Notes: generated from the sequence alone by a model not told the origin. DNA of 64,000 bases from Pseudomonas sp. URIL14HWK12:I12 (GCF_003097135.1 NZ_QEQL01000003.1:496001-560000), one strand, 5' to 3'. Shown: positions 43,623 to 55,908, counted from the stretch's first letter. Numbers and translations: made by a program.

Positions 43623-44438
43623 TCACAGAGGCTGCTCACTGCCTGCCTGGTTGGCCAATTGGTCGGCCAGGCGCACGAAAGCGCCCAGGTCCAGTTGCTC
43701 GGGGCGCAGGCTGCCGTCGACGCCGGCAGCTTCGATCGCCTCGGCACTGAGCAACGCCTTGAGGGTGTTGCGCAGTGTCTTGCGGCGCTGGTTGAACGCT
43801 TCGCGTACTACGCGCTCCAGCTGCTTGGGGTCTTTGGCCTGGTGGGGCGGGGTGTCGTGCGGGATCAAGCGCACGATGGCCGAGTCCACCTTGGGTGGCG
43901 GATTGAACGCGCCCGGGCCGACGTTGAACAGGTGCTCCACGCGGCAGTGGTACTGCACCATGATCGACAGCCGCCCCCAGTCACCGCCACCGGGGCCTGC
44001 GGCCATGCGTTCGACCACTTCTTTCTGCAGCATGAAGTGCATGTCGCGGATCAACGGCGCATTGCCCAGCAGGTGGAATATCAGTGGTGTAGAGATGTTG
44101 TAGGGCAGGTTGCCTACCACTCGCAGGCTGCGTGGCTCGGCCCCCAGGGTTGCAAAATCGAACTTCAGCGCATCGCCCTGATGCAGGTTGAAGTTGCCCC
44201 GGCCTGCGAACTGGTTTTCCAGGATCGGCACGAGGTCTTTGTCCAGCTCGATCACATCCAGCTGCGCTCCGCTGCCCAGCAGGCCTTCGGTCAGCGCGCC
44301 CTGGCCTGGGCCGATCTCCAGCAAGCGCTCGCCTTCGCGCGGGCGAATGGCCCGCAGGATACGATCGATCACGCCGGCGTCATGCAGGAAGTTCTGGCCG
44401 AACCGCTTGCGCGCCCGGTGGTGGTATTGCTCGCTCAT
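43623..44438 (-). CDS. rsmA: KsgA (RsmA), 16S rRNA adenine dimethyltransferase
   Basis: Dimethylates two adjacent adenines in the helix 45 loop of 16S rRNA during 30S maturation; 271 aa. The S-adenosylmethionine site is LLEIGPGQGALTEGL near residue 40, with the acidic D-x-x-E-x-D (DVIELDKDL) near 62. The catalytic adenine motif is NLPYNIS near 110. The start KRFGQNFLHD is diagnostic. ATG at 44438 overlaps the pdxA stop by one base; a TTG one codon earlier is possible. Confidence 0.96.
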   Translation of the reverse strand: MSEQYHHRARKRFGQNFLHDAGVIDRILRAIRPREGERLLEIGPGQGALTEGLLGSGAQLDVIELDKDLVPILENQFAGRGNFNLHQGDALKFDFATLGAEPRSLRVVGNLPYNISTPLIFHLLGNAPLIRDMHFMLQKEVVERMAAGPGGGDWGRLSIMVQYHCRVEHLFNVGPGAFNPPPKVDSAIVRLIPHDTPPHQAKDPKQLERVVREAFNQRRKTLRNTLKALLSAEAIEAAGVDGSLRPEQLDLGAFVRLADQLANQAGSEQPL

Positions 44439-45421
44439 CAATGTGTCTCGGCCATCAGGTAGGCGGTTTCAAGGGCGACGCGCAGGCTGCCGGTGTCTAC
44501 CCGGCCGGTGCCTGCCAGGTCCAGGGCGGTACCATGGTCGACCGACGTGCGTATGATCGGCAGGCCCAGGGTCACGTTGACCGCAGCGCCAAAGCCTTTG
44601 TACTTGAGCACCGGCAAGCCCTGATCGTGGTACATGGCGAGCACGGCATCGCAGTGCTCGAGGTATTTGGGTGTAAACAGTGTGTCGGCGGGCAGCGGGC
44701 CGTGCAGGTCGATCCCTTCGGCACGCAGGCGGGCCAGGGCAGGCTCGATCACGTCGATTTCCTCGCGGCCCATATGGCCGCTTTCCCCTGCGTGAGGGTT
44801 CAGGCCACAGACCAGGATACGAGGCTGCGCGATGCCGAACTTGTTCACGAGGTCTGCGTGCAGGATGCGCGTGACCCGCTCCAGGCGCTCGGCAGTGATG
44901 GCATCGGCGACCTGGCGCAGCGGCAGGTGGGTGGTGACCAAGGCGACTCGCAGGCCGTGGGTCGCCAGCATCATTACCACCTGCTCGGTATGGGTCAGCT
45001 CGGCGAGAAACTCGGTGTGGCCGGAAAACACCACCCCCGCATCGTTGATCACGCCCTTGTGGACCGGGGCGGTGATCATGCCGGCGAACAGGCCATCGAG
45101 GCAGCCCTGGCCTGCGCGGGTGAGCGTTTCGATCACGAACGGGCCGTTCGCCGCATTCAGCTGGCCTGCCGTCACCGGCGCGCCGAGGGGCGTGTCCCAC
45201 ACGTAAAGGCTGCCTGCCGGGGCCGGCACCTCGGGAAACGCGCCAGGCTCGACGGGCACAAGGCCGATCGCCACCCCCAGCTGCGTGGCCCGCTCGGCGA
45301 GCAGGTCACGGCTGGTGATGGCGATCAGGGGGTGAGGCTGGGAGTGCTGGGCGAGCAGCAGGCACAGGTCGGGGCCTATGCCAGCCGGCTCGCCGGGAGT
45401 CAGAGCGAAGCGCAAGGTCAC
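44438..45421 (-). CDS. pdxA: PdxA, 4-hydroxythreonine-4-phosphate dehydrogenase
   Basis: NAD-dependent dehydrogenase (327 aa) in pyridoxal 5'-phosphate synthesis. The signature begins [16 protein letters not shown]; metal-ligand His residues lie in [13 protein letters not shown] near residue 135, AMYHDQGLP near 265 and [12 protein letters not shown] near 297. It starts at a GTG (45421) overlapping the surA stop by 4 bp, so it is translationally coupled to surA. Confidence 0.96.
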   Translation of the reverse strand: MTLRFALTPGEPAGIGPDLCLLLAQHSQPHPLIAITSRDLLAERATQLGVAIGLVPVEPGAFPEVPAPAGSLYVWDTPLGAPVTAGQLNAANGPFVIETLTRAGQGCLDGLFAGMITAPVHKGVINDAGVVFSGHTEFLAELTHTEQVVMMLATHGLRVALVTTHLPLRQVADAITAERLERVTRILHADLVNKFGIAQPRILVCGLNPHAGESGHMGREEIDVIEPALARLRAEGIDLHGPLPADTLFTPKYLEHCDAVLAMYHDQGLPVLKYKGFGAAVNVTLGLPIIRTSVDHGTALDLAGTGRVDTGSLRVALETAYLMAETH

Positions 45422-46722
45422 TCTTTGATTTCCACGTAGGCCTCGTCACGGATCTGACGCAGCCAGTTCTGAAGCTCTTCGTCGTACTTTTTGCTGCGCA
45501 ACAGGTTCATGGCCTGGGCTTCGCGAGCCTGGGTCGTCATGTCGGTCGCACGGCGGCCCAGCACTTGAAGGATGTGCCAGCCAAATTGGCTTTGGAAAGG
45601 GCGCGAAACTTCGTCGGTGCCGGTCTTGGCCATCACGTCGCGGAACTGCGGCACCACCGAAGCGGGGTCGATCCAGCCCATGTCGCCACCGTGCAGCGCC
45701 GAACCTGGGTCTTCGGAGAAGGCCTTGGCAAGCTTTTCGAAGTCCTCGCCAGCCTGGATGCGCTCGTAGAGGCGATCGATCAGGCGTTTGGTTTCAGCAG
45801 GGCTGCGGATTTCGCTGGGTTTGATCAGGATGTGCCGCACATGCACTTCTTCGCGTACTTCCGAAGAGTGGCCACGGGTTTCCACCAGCTTGATCAGGAT
45901 GAAGCCGCCCGGTGCACGCACCGGCTGGGTGACGTCACCTGCACTCATGCTGGCCAGCAGGCGGTCGAACGGCGGCGGCAGTTGAGCAGCCTGGCGCCAG
46001 CCCATGTCACCGCCTTCCAGGGCGTTGTCGGACGCCGAGCGAGCGATGGCCATCTTGCCAAAGTCGGCACCGTTCTTGAGCTGCTGGTAGGTGTCCATGG
46101 CCTGGGCATAGGCCTGCTGGATCTGCTGCGAATTGGCGCTCTGGGGTACCGGGATGGTGATGTTCGCCAGATGGTACTCTTCGGACAACTGCGCCTTGCC
46201 CAGGTCGGAGTTCAGGAAGTTCTTCACTTCCTGTTCGCTGACCTGGATGCGATCGGCCACCCGGTGCTGGCGCACGCGGCTGATGATGATCTGCTCGCGG
46301 ATGCGGCGGCGAAACTCTTCGTAGCTGGTGCCGTCGTGTGCCAGTGCCGCGCGGAATTGAGCGTCGCTCATGCGGTTGTTCTGGGCGATATTGGCGATCG
46401 CTTCGTTGAGCTCCTCGTCGGTGACGCGGATGCCTGAACGCTCGCCGATCTGCAGTTGAAGGTCGTCGAGGATCAGACGCTCGAGCACCTGCTTGCGCAG
46501 CACGTCCTCTGGCGGCAGTTGCTGGCCGCCCCCGCGCTTGGCGATATCCTGCTTGATATCGCGCACACGGGAGTCGAGTTGGCTTTGCATGATCACATCG
46601 TTGTCGACGATGGCGACAACGCGGTCCAGTTGCTGAAGCTGCGCGTGTGCGCTCGAACCCAGGAGCAGCGCGCCCAGCAACGCCGGGCGCAGCAGATTAC
46701 ATAGCTTGGTCTTCACGTTCAC
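45418..46722 (-). CDS. surA: SurA, periplasmic chaperone and peptidyl-prolyl isomerase
   Basis: Outer-membrane-protein chaperone, 434 aa. A signal peptide ([18 protein letters not shown]) is cleaved near residue 26, giving [17 protein letters not shown], the normal mature start. Two parvulin domains follow (the second from [16 protein letters not shown]), with a C-terminal helix closing the chaperone core. The start is a GTG; 46722 is favoured because AGGG is 5 nt upstream, but a GTG two codons later is possible. It begins inside the lptD end, and LptD is one of its known clients. Confidence 0.94.
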   Translation of the reverse strand: MNVKTKLCNLLRPALLGALLLGSSAHAQLQQLDRVVAIVDNDVIMQSQLDSRVRDIKQDIAKRGGGQQLPPEDVLRKQVLERLILDDLQLQIGERSGIRVTDEELNEAIANIAQNNRMSDAQFRAALAHDGTSYEEFRRRIREQIIISRVRQHRVADRIQVSEQEVKNFLNSDLGKAQLSEEYHLANITIPVPQSANSQQIQQAYAQAMDTYQQLKNGADFGKMAIARSASDNALEGGDMGWRQAAQLPPPFDRLLASMSAGDVTQPVRAPGGFILIKLVETRGHSSEVREEVHVRHILIKPSEIRSPAETKRLIDRLYERIQAGEDFEKLAKAFSEDPGSALHGGDMGWIDPASVVPQFRDVMAKTGTDEVSRPFQSQFGWHILQVLGRRATDMTTQAREAQAMNLLRSKKYDEELQNWLRQIRDEAYVEIKE

Positions 46723-49474
46723 GATAACCCTGAATGCCTCTGTCGAGGAAACCTTCGACTTTTTTGCCCACAACGCCACCGAGGCCCTTGAGCACGATTT
46801 GCAGGAAGACGCCGCGGTCGCCCTTCTCGTTCTGTGGAGCGGCCTGGCTGTACTCGTCGTAGTCGACCCAGTAGCGGCTGATCAGGCGCATCTTCCAGCA
46901 GCAGTTGTCGTACTCGAAGCCACCGAAGGCCTCCAGCGTGCGGTTGCGGTTGTAGTCGTACTGCCAGCGGCTGATGACGCTCCACTGAGGCACGATCGGC
47001 CACATGACGGAGAAGTCGTGTTGCGAGATCTTGTAGTAGTCCTTCCGGTAGTTCGGAGAACCCGGGGTGCCGTAGTCGCCGCCGTACTGCCAGGTACCGG
47101 TCTCGGTATCGTAGTGGATGATGTCATCACGATACCGATAGCCGACGTTGACGATCTTGTTCGGATTGTCTTCAGGCTGATAGTGGAACATGGCGCTGGC
47201 CGAACGGGTGCTGCTGGTGTCCGGGTCCCAGTTGAAGTCGGAGTTGAAGCGCCAGTCGCGGTTGAAGCGGTATTCGTATTCCAGAGCGTAGGGCGAGACG
47301 CTCGATTGCGCATCGCTACGGTCGCGGTAGTTGATGCCCGGCAACTGAACTTCGCGATCGCGGAAGTAAACAGCCTGGCCCAGGCTTACACGCTGGCGCT
47401 CGAAGCCGTCGTCCTGAATCCAGCGGCTGGTAACGCCGAGCGACAGTTTGTTCTCGTCGCCTATGCGGTCGCCGCCGCTGAAACGGTTGTCACGGAACAG
47501 CGAGGAGTAGCTGAACGGCGACTCGGAGGTGTCGAACGACGGGATGTCGGACTGGTCCTTGTACGGCACGTAGAGGTAGAACGCTCGCGGCTCGAGGGTT
47601 TGGCGATAGTTGTTGCCGAACAGCGTGGTGTTGCGGTCGAAGTACAGGCCGCTGTCGATGCTGGCAATCGGGACGTTGATGTCGGGGGAGCTGTTGTAGC
47701 CCTGGCCAGCTTGGGCAAGGTCTCCCCGACCTTTGGCGTCCAGATCCAGGTCGTACTGGGTGTACTTGTACTTGAGCTTGGGCGTGATATAGCCGTAAGA
47801 CCATTGCAACGGCAGGCTGACGGCCGGTTGCAGGTCGAGACGGGTACCGTTGGCGCGGTTGATGCCGAAGACGTTGGAGTCCAGGCGCGGATCTATCGTG
47901 CCATCTTCATTGGTGTAGAAGCCATTACGAAGATCACGCTCGAAACGCACCGCCTCGGTGTGGTAATCGAACTGCAGCCCGCCCGGGTTGTAGGGCAGGG
48001 TGCCATCGAGGGTCAGCTGCGGCAGGCGGCCGTATGGGGTTACGTCTGCGACGCTCGCCAGTTGGTAGTCCTGCACGTTCAATGCCGCGGTGTAGGTGTC
48101 GCCGCGCCAGGTCAGCTTGCCTTGCTGGTTCACGTAGTCGGTGCGCTTGACGCCGATCTGGTCGCTCTGCAGGTCCTGGAAGTAATACGGGTCGCTGATC
48201 TTGGTGTAGTCGACGAAGGTGCTCAGGCGCGAGTCCAGGTTGCCCTCGTGCTGCCAGTTCACCATCCAGCGATCTTTCTGGTAGTCGGACTGGCGCTTGC
48301 GATCGTCGCTCTCGTCGCTCAGGTAGCTGCCGCCCAGTTGCCCTTCGCTGGTAGGCGTGAGGTAGCGGAATTCACCTTCGACCTGTGTACCGCGCTTGGC
48401 CATGAAGTGCGGATACAACGTGGCGTCGTAGTTGGGCGCCAGGTTGAAGTAGTACGGGGTGACCAGCGTGAAGCCGTCCTTGCTGCTGCTCGAGAAGCTC
48501 GGCGGCAGGAAACCGGACTGGCGACGGTCGTCGATCGGGAAATAGATGTAGGGCGTGTAGAAGACCGGAAAGTCTTTCACGCGCAGGGTGGCGTTGGTTG
48601 CCGTGCCGAAACCGGTAGCTGGGTTCAGCGTGATGTTGTTGCCCTTGACCATCCAGGCGTTGCTCGAAGGCTCGCAGGTGGTGTAGGTACCGTCCTTGAG
48701 GCGGATGATGGCGTTTTCCGCGCGCTTGGCGTAAAGGGCGTTGCCGCGAACCCGCTGCTTGTGCAGTACGTATTCGGCGTTGTCGACTTCGGCAGCACCG
48801 GTGTCGAGCTTGACGTCGGCGTGGTCACCGACGATCAGCGCGCCGTTGTCACGCAGCTTCACGTTGCCGTTGAGCTCACCGCGGCTTTCGGCCTGGTGCA
48901 GGCTGGCTTCGTCTGCCTCCACCTGCATGCTGCCCTGGCGCAGCACCACGTCGCCGGCGAGCGTAGCGACCTGCTGCTCCTGCTCGTAGCGCGATGCCTT
49001 GGCATTGACGTAGGTGGGGGCGTCCTGCTTGGAAGTCTTGTCGTTCATTCCCGGGCGAACCGGTTCGACATACGCGCCTTCGCAATACGGGCCGGTTTCG
49101 GCCAGTTGCGCAGGCGTGAGCTTCTCGCGGGGCACCCAGTCAAGATGGCTGTAGTCGGCGCTGCGAGACTTCAGGCCACGGCCCTTGCTCTCGGTCACCA
49201 GCTTCGGCCCCTGGGCCTTGCCGCTGTCGCTGACCACTTCGCCGTCGGCGCGGGTGGATACGGTGCTCACCGAGCTGGCATCATGCGCCGGGCGTGGCGG
49301 CAGGGCCGCTGCTGGCGCTTGAGTCTGGCAAGCCCAGCCACCACCGGCTGCTACCTGGCAGTCGTACTGCTCGGCGGCAAGCACGTGCGAGGCTGCGATG
49401 GGCTGCATCGCGAGCAGGCTGCCAGTGAACAGCAACGGGAATTTTCTACGAAACACGGGGGATTTCAATGCCAT
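46697..49474 (-). CDS. lptD: LptD, lipopolysaccharide transport outer-membrane barrel
   Basis: Outer-membrane LPS insertion protein, 925 aa. A signal peptide with the hydrophobic core [20 protein letters not shown] ends near residue 33. A Pseudomonas-type N-terminal extension, the OstA beta-jellyroll (for example [17 protein letters not shown]), and a 26-strand barrel rich in aromatic repeats follow. Cysteines suited to the interdomain disulfides are in the N-terminal region (QYDCQ, WACQT, PYCEG) and near the C-terminus ([10 protein letters not shown]). ATG at 49474 is selected; 86 in-frame codons upstream overlap the divergent gene and are rejected. Confidence 0.95.
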   Translation of the reverse strand: MALKSPVFRRKFPLLFTGSLLAMQPIAASHVLAAEQYDCQVAAGGGWACQTQAPAAALPPRPAHDASSVSTVSTRADGEVVSDSGKAQGPKLVTESKGRGLKSRSADYSHLDWVPREKLTPAQLAETGPYCEGAYVEPVRPGMNDKTSKQDAPTYVNAKASRYEQEQQVATLAGDVVLRQGSMQVEADEASLHQAESRGELNGNVKLRDNGALIVGDHADVKLDTGAAEVDNAEYVLHKQRVRGNALYAKRAENAIIRLKDGTYTTCEPSSNAWMVKGNNITLNPATGFGTATNATLRVKDFPVFYTPYIYFPIDDRRQSGFLPPSFSSSSKDGFTLVTPYYFNLAPNYDATLYPHFMAKRGTQVEGEFRYLTPTSEGQLGGSYLSDESDDRKRQSDYQKDRWMVNWQHEGNLDSRLSTFVDYTKISDPYYFQDLQSDQIGVKRTDYVNQQGKLTWRGDTYTAALNVQDYQLASVADVTPYGRLPQLTLDGTLPYNPGGLQFDYHTEAVRFERDLRNGFYTNEDGTIDPRLDSNVFGINRANGTRLDLQPAVSLPLQWSYGYITPKLKYKYTQYDLDLDAKGRGDLAQAGQGYNSSPDINVPIASIDSGLYFDRNTTLFGNNYRQTLEPRAFYLYVPYKDQSDIPSFDTSESPFSYSSLFRDNRFSGGDRIGDENKLSLGVTSRWIQDDGFERQRVSLGQAVYFRDREVQLPGINYRDRSDAQSSVSPYALEYEYRFNRDWRFNSDFNWDPDTSSTRSASAMFHYQPEDNPNKIVNVGYRYRDDIIHYDTETGTWQYGGDYGTPGSPNYRKDYYKISQHDFSVMWPIVPQWSVISRWQYDYNRNRTLEAFGGFEYDNCCWKMRLISRYWVDYDEYSQAAPQNEKGDRGVFLQIVLKGLGGVVGKKVEGFLDRGIQGYREREDQAM

Positions 49475-49602
49475 CTTTATAATCCGGGCTTCCTGCGTGC
49501 CATCTTCCCGCGCGGGGTGCACGCCTCTCGATGGTCTGAAAAAGATGCTGGATAATAAAGCATGACCTGCTTGACGGCTAGCGCCGTCGGAGACCTGTAT
49601 AA
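49475..49602. promoter_or_regulatory. Divergent promoter region of lptD and amgK
   Basis: Short divergent region of 128 bp. It contains GACGGC-TAGC-GCCGTC (49573-49588), a perfect 6-bp hairpin just before the GGAG ribosome site of amgK. GATAAT near 49553 could be a plus-strand -10 but its -35 is weak. No sigmaE-like element was recognised for lptD. Confidence 0.35.
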
Positions 49603-51283
<1,681 letters not shown>

Positions 51284-51284
<1 letters not shown>

Positions 51285-52048
51285 TGTTCTGGCCCGCCAC
51301 TATCCTGGGGGTGCTGTTGGGGTTCGCCCTGGCGCACATCCCTGGCGCAATCCTCGGCGCAATGCTGGGGCAGTTGGTGGATCGCCAGTTGGCGCTGCAC
51401 AGCTGGCCGCAGCTGCGCGAGCGCTTGGGCGGCAAGCCTGCCATGTCCCAGGATGAGCTGCTGTTCACCTTGCTGGGGCGGCTGGCCAAGTCCAATGGCC
51501 AGGTGGGACCTGAGCACATTCAGCAGGCGCGCGAGGAGATGGCGAGCCTGGGCCTTGGCGATCAGGCGCAGCGCCGTGCGATCGAGGCGTTCAACCGCGG
51601 CCGCGATGGGCGCGCCTCGTTGCGGCCTTACCTGCGTGGCCTGCAGCGCAAACCGGCTGCGGCTGAAGGGCTGTTACGCGCTGGCTGGCGGATGATCTGG
51701 GCGGACTACCGTGACCACCCCGTTGAGCGTGAGCTGCTGCTGGACTGGGGGCGCTGGATGGGCTGGCCTGCACGGCGGGTTCAGGCGCTGAGCGACGAAT
51801 ACGAGCCACGGCGCCGGCCACTGGCACGCCCGGACGACCATTACCAAAGGGCCCTAAGCCTGCTGGGGGTGGCCCCAGGCGCCCAGCCTGACGACGTCAA
51901 GCGCGCCTATCGACGACTGCTGAGCAAGCATCACCCCGACAAACTCGAAGGCGCCGGCGCCAGCGCTGGGCAGGTGGAGGCCGCCACCGAGCGCACGCGC
52001 CAGTTGCATGACGCCTACGCGCTGGTGCGCTCGCGCCTGGGTTTCTGA
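51284..52048 (+). CDS. djlA: DjlA-like membrane-anchored DnaJ-domain protein (TerB + J)
   Basis: Co-chaperone-like protein, 254 aa. A short N-terminal glycine-rich TM segment (ATILGVLLGFALAHIPGAILGAMLG) is followed by a TerB-type helical domain (ELLFTLLGRLAKSNGQV) and a C-terminal J domain from about residue 185 (YQRALSLLGVAPGAQP). The HPD motif is in SKHHPDKLEG. It should stimulate DnaK at the inner membrane. The ATG overlaps the murU stop by one base. Confidence 0.92.
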
Positions 52049-52052
52049 TCAA

Positions 52053-53006
52053 TCACTGGTCTTGCGACGGGCTCAGCCATCCACGCACCCGGCGAAACAT
52101 CTGTTCCTGTGCATCACGGTTGCCGGGCATCGCGGTCATCTGCACCTGAGTGTAAGCGCCGCTTTTTTGCCGTTTGCTGGCCTGCAGGCGAGCCTTGGCC
52201 GCGGCAACCAGTGCCGGGCTGTTGGGATAGAAGAAGTCCGCGACCGGAACCTTCAGTGTTGGCGCCAGGGCGTCGAGCCCCTGGGGCGCCGAGCCCGGCG
52301 TACGCGCTTCGACCATCACCAGTTTCTGCGCCCGAGTCGCCTGCCGCTCGCTCAGGTAGCGCGCGGCCCAATAGGCGCCAGTGCCGTGGCCCAGCAACAC
52401 AATGCTGCGCGCCTTCTGCTGCTGGGCGAAGGCGATGCCGGCATCGATGCGCGCGAAGATGCGCTCTGCATCGGTCTGCAATTGATCGTTGGTGCTGTCG
52501 CCCCCGGTGCTGGGGCTGTTCTCGCTGCCGGCGGCGGTGGCCGCCTCGACCGGTGCGTTGGCGTCCGGCGGGGTGCTGGAACTGCCGGCTTTCGAGGGCG
52601 CAGGCTGGGTGTCGGCGCCGCGCGGTTGGATCGCATCGCTGAGCAGGTCGGGCAGGGTCAGGCTCAGGCTGGCCCATTTCACATCCGGCAGGCGATCGCG
52701 CATAGGCCCGACCACATCCGGCCAGTTGGCGCTTTCGCCGGCGCCGGGCACGATGATCACCACCCCTTCGCCATCAGTGGCATTGGCTGGGCGCCACAAG
52801 GCGAGGAAATTATCGCCACTGGCTTCCAATTGCTGCTGTTGGTCGGCCGGCAGCGTGCGGGCGAGGTCTTGCGCCTGCTCGGTGCTGCGGTCCAGCAGGG
52901 CTGCCCTCGGCTCGGCGTTGGGGGCTGCGGGAGCATCGGCAGCCATGGCGTGAAGGCTGGCGGCCAGGCAAATGGCAGACAGTGCGAAATGACGAATTGA
53001 TGGCAT
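52053..53006 (-). CDS. DUF3530-type alpha/beta-hydrolase-like exported protein
   Basis: Exported protein of 317 aa. The signal peptide (FALSAICLAASLHAMA) is cleaved near residue 22. Alpha/beta-hydrolase-like features are VVIIVPGAGESANWP near 85 and the nucleophile-elbow-like LLGHGTGAYWAARYL near 205, which has Thr-flanked G-H-G-T-G in place of a standard G-x-S-x-G. A low-complexity Ser/Pro/Ala stretch of about 40 residues (near 130-170) separates the halves. No activity is known for the family and a hydrolase role is doubtful without the Ser. It converges on the djlA-like gene and is divergent from agtS. Confidence 0.8.
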   Translation of the reverse strand: MPSIRHFALSAICLAASLHAMAADAPAAPNAEPRAALLDRSTEQAQDLARTLPADQQQQLEASGDNFLALWRPANATDGEGVVIIVPGAGESANWPDVVGPMRDRLPDVKWASLSLTLPDLLSDAIQPRGADTQPAPSKAGSSSTPPDANAPVEAATAAGSENSPSTGGDSTNDQLQTDAERIFARIDAGIAFAQQQKARSIVLLGHGTGAYWAARYLSERQATRAQKLVMVEARTPGSAPQGLDALAPTLKVPVADFFYPNSPALVAAAKARLQASKRQKSGAYTQVQMTAMPGNRDAQEQMFRRVRGWLSPSQDQ

Positions 53007-53092
53007 CGTGCTTTCCTGATCAAAATGCATGGGCCGAGCCTACGGCTAAACCTTGTGCCCGCCAACTGCGGGCTTTGCGGATACGACAATTG

Positions 53093-55075
53093 ATGATGTT
53101 CAAGCGCTGCCTGGTGGTGATCGGCGGTTTTCTGATGGCCCTGACTGCGCTGCTGGCCCAGGGCGCTGCTGTGCCGCCGACCGGGCTGGCATCGCCGCTG
53201 CAGCAATGGCTCGGCGAGCACCGGCAATGGCGGGTAGGGGTGGTGCTGCAGGCACCCTATGCGCAATACGACCGGCGCAGCCAGCAACTGACCGGGTTGA
53301 ACGTGGACGTTATCCAGGCGCTGGCGCGGGCCTTGGGCATTGAGCCACAGTGGCGCACCTTCGCCGACCAGCGGTCGCTGGAAGGGGCGCTGCGACTGGG
53401 CGAGATCGACGTTGCACCGGGCCTGGCCCAGACCCCTGCCGGCCTTCGACTGTGGGATTTCTCCGACCCGTACCTGCGCATCGCTCAACGGGTGGTGGGT
53501 GAGCGCTCCGGTGCCGGCACGCTGGACCTGGAAAACCTGCCCGAAAACGAGCGCATCGCCGTGCGCGGCCCTGGCCCGTTGGCCGACTATCTTCGCATGA
53601 CCTATCCGCGCCTGGACGTGCTCACCGTGGCACAGGATCGCAAGGCGTTGGAGGCCTTGATCTCGCAGCAGGCGCGCCTGGCGGTGGTCGATGAAGCGCA
53701 ATTGGGGCGCCTGTCGCGCGAGCCCGAGTTCGCCAGCCTGGCAGTGGTGGGCGATGTCGGGCTGCCGCAACTGCTGCGTGTTGGTTCGCGCCCAGACCAG
53801 CCCGAATTTGCCACGGCAATCAGCGCAGGGCTGCACGCCCTCTCGGCACGGGAAGTCGAGCAGTGGCGCGCACGCTGGTTACCGGTAGCCTACCCCTCGG
53901 CGGGGGTCTCGCCTGGCACCTGGCGCGCCCTGGCAATGCTGGGGGGCCTGGGTATGCTGGTGCTGGCAGGCATGGTGTTGCTGCTGCGCCGCCAGCAACG
54001 CCAATACGAGCGGCGCCTGGCGCGGGCCCGCGAAGCCATCGCGCAAACCCAGGCCCGCGAGGCAGCATTGCGGCTGACGCAATTTTCCATCGACCAGAGC
54101 ACCGTTGGCATCCTGTGGGTCAATTGGGACAGCCACATTCGCTATGCCAACCGGGCGGCAGAAAACATGCTCGGCTACGCGCCGGAGGTGCTGGAGGATC
54201 TGCCTTTGGCCGAGCTTGAGCCGAGCCTGAGCATGGATCGCTGGCTGGAGCTGTGGCGCCGCGCCCGTGCTGGCGATGAGACGCCGGTGTTCGAAACCCG
54301 CTGCCGCAGCGCAGGTGGGGAGTGGGTGCCGGTGGACGTGGCGTTGAGCTTCCTGCGCTACGACGACGAGGAATACCTGGTGGTGTTTCTTACCGACATC
54401 ACCGAACGGCATCGCGCCCAGGAACAACTGCGCGAGCTTTCGGCGCACCTTGAAAGCGTACGCGAGGAAGAAAAGGCGCGCATCGCCCGCGAAGTGCATG
54501 ATGAGCTTGGCCAGGTGCTGACGGTGCTCAAGCTGGAAGTGTCGATGTGCGAGCTGGCCTATGCCGGCCTCGACGCGGGGCTTCAGGAGCGCCTGGATAG
54601 CATGAAGCGGCTGCTGGTGCAGTTGTTCCAGCAAGTGCGGGATGTCGCCACCGCGCTTCGGCCACCGATTCTCGATGCGGGGTTGGTTTCGGCGATCGAG
54701 TGGCAGGCCCGGCGTTTCGAGGCGCGTACGCAGATCCCGTGCCTGGTGCAGGCGCCCGAGCAGATGCCCGCAATCAGCGATGCCAGGGCCACCGGGCTGT
54801 TCCGAATTCTGCAGGAAGCGCTGACCAACGTGATGCGCCATGCGCATGCCCACAGCGTCGAGGTAAGCCTGTCACTGGAACAGGGCGGGTTGCTACTGTC
54901 GGTCAGCGACGATGGCCGGGGTTTCGATGTCGCTCAGCCACGGCCCAACTCTTTCGGGCTGGTGGGCATGCGCGAGCGTGTCATGATGCTGGGCGGGCGG
55001 TTGGAGCTCTCCAGCACGCCAGGGGAGGGGGCCACGCTGGTGGCCTGGGTTCCGATGAAGGAGGGGCAGGGGTGA
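53093..55075 (+). CDS. agtS: AgtS-like hybrid-input sensor histidine kinase
   Basis: Membrane sensor kinase of 660 aa. A signal-anchor (LVVIGGFLMALTALLAQGAA) is followed by a periplasmic solute-binding (SBP_bac_3-type) domain of about 220 residues (VGVVLQAPYAQYDRR ... LRLWDFSDPYLR). A TM segment (LAMLGGLGMLVLAGMVLLL), a PAS domain, a HisKA_3 dimerisation helix with phospho-acceptor His469 (REVHDELGQ) and a HATPase domain (DDGRGFD, GLVGMRERV) follow. AgtS of P. aeruginosa responds to 4-aminobutyrate and 5-aminovalerate; position next to agtABCD supports the same role. ATG at 53093; another ATG follows directly. It overlaps agtR by 4 bp (GTGA). Confidence 0.9.
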   Translation: MMFKRCLVVIGGFLMALTALLAQGAAVPPTGLASPLQQWLGEHRQWRVGVVLQAPYAQYDRRSQQLTGLNVDVIQALARALGIEPQWRTFADQRSLEGALRLGEIDVAPGLAQTPAGLRLWDFSDPYLRIAQRVVGERSGAGTLDLENLPENERIAVRGPGPLADYLRMTYPRLDVLTVAQDRKALEALISQQARLAVVDEAQLGRLSREPEFASLAVVGDVGLPQLLRVGSRPDQPEFATAISAGLHALSAREVEQWRARWLPVAYPSAGVSPGTWRALAMLGGLGMLVLAGMVLLLRRQQRQYERRLARAREAIAQTQAREAALRLTQFSIDQSTVGILWVNWDSHIRYANRAAENMLGYAPEVLEDLPLAELEPSLSMDRWLELWRRARAGDETPVFETRCRSAGGEWVPVDVALSFLRYDDEEYLVVFLTDITERHRAQEQLRELSAHLESVREEEKARIAREVHDELGQVLTVLKLEVSMCELAYAGLDAGLQERLDSMKRLLVQLFQQVRDVATALRPPILDAGLVSAIEWQARRFEARTQIPCLVQAPEQMPAISDARATGLFRILQEALTNVMRHAHAHSVEVSLSLEQGGLLLSVSDDGRGFDVAQPRPNSFGLVGMRERVMMLGGRLELSSTPGEGATLVAWVPMKEGQG

Positions 55076-55701
55076 TCCGAGTATTCGTGGCCGAAGACCA
55101 CACCATCGTTCGCGAGGGGATCAAGCAATTGATCGGCCTTGCCCAGGATATGACCGTCGTGGGCGAGGCCGGCAATGCCGAGCAGTTGATCGACGGCCTG
55201 CGACATACGCCGTGCGAGGTGGTATTGCTGGATATCTCAATGCCCGGAGCCAACGGCCTGGAGGCGATCGGCCGGATTCGCGCGTTGAGCCCGGCACCGG
55301 CAATCCTGATGTTGTCGATGCACGACGAGGCCCAGATGGCGGCACGCGCCCTGAAGATGGGCGCTGCCGGCTACGCCACCAAGGACAGTGACCCGGCCTT
55401 GCTGCTGGCGGCCATCCGCCGGGTGGCCGGCGGCGGCCGCTATATCGATCCGCAACTGGCCGACCGCATGGTGTTCGAGGTGGGGCTGACCGACTCGCGG
55501 CCGCTGCATTCGCTGCTCTCGGAGCGGGAGTTTTCGGTATTCGAGCGCCTGGCCCAGGGGGCGCACGTCAACGAGATCGCCGACCAACTGGCGCTGTCGA
55601 GCAAGACCATCAGTACGCACAAAGCGCGGCTCATGCAGAAGCTCAAGGTCAATTCCCTGGCCGAGCTGGTGAAGTACGCGATGGAGCATCGAATCATCTG
55701 A
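55072..55701 (+). CDS. agtR: AgtR-like NarL/FixJ response regulator
   Basis: Response regulator of 209 aa. The receiver domain has the acidic pair in VAEDHTIVREG, phospho-acceptor Asp54 in VVLLDISMPG, Ser/Thr in LMLSMHDE and Lys near 104 (ATKDSD). The C-terminal LuxR-type helix-turn-helix is LSEREFSVFERLAQG to LSSKTISTHKARLMQKL. The start is GTG at 55072, with GGAGG 9-13 nt upstream, overlapping the kinase stop. It probably activates the agtABCD genes that follow after 207 bp. Confidence 0.92.
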   Translation: MIRVFVAEDHTIVREGIKQLIGLAQDMTVVGEAGNAEQLIDGLRHTPCEVVLLDISMPGANGLEAIGRIRALSPAPAILMLSMHDEAQMAARALKMGAAGYATKDSDPALLLAAIRRVAGGGRYIDPQLADRMVFEVGLTDSRPLHSLLSEREFSVFERLAQGAHVNEIADQLALSSKTISTHKARLMQKLKVNSLAELVKYAMEHRII

Positions 55702-55784
55702 CAGCAGGTGTTCCATTTGCGACCGGCGTGCAAAGCGCACCTACATGGCGTTGCGCCACTGCTCGTGCCAAATTGCGTCATCGT

Positions 55785-55802
55785 TGTAGGGCGATCCCTA
55801 CA
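55785..55802 (+). promoter_or_regulatory. agtA: Inverted-repeat operator candidate upstream of agtA
   Basis: TGTAGGG-CGAT-CCCTACA is a perfect 7-bp inverted repeat with a 4-bp spacer, about 107-124 bp before the agtA ATG. Symmetric dyads of this size suit a LuxR-type dimer such as AgtR. The rest of the 207-bp gap has no confident promoter hexamers. Confidence 0.5.
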
Positions 55803-55908
55803 CGCAGCTCTCCGCCTGGCTGAGGCGAATCTCTCTGCACCCCCGATTTTCCCTGGTTGAGCGCTTACGTACGCTTGCCCCACGCATCACCAATAAGGGT
55901 ACGGGGAC

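Noticed and set aside
46706..49555. Open frame of 949 codons on the plus strand
   Set aside because: It is exactly antisense to lptD, has the Val/Ala/Gln-rich composition of GC-rich antisense frames and matches no family.
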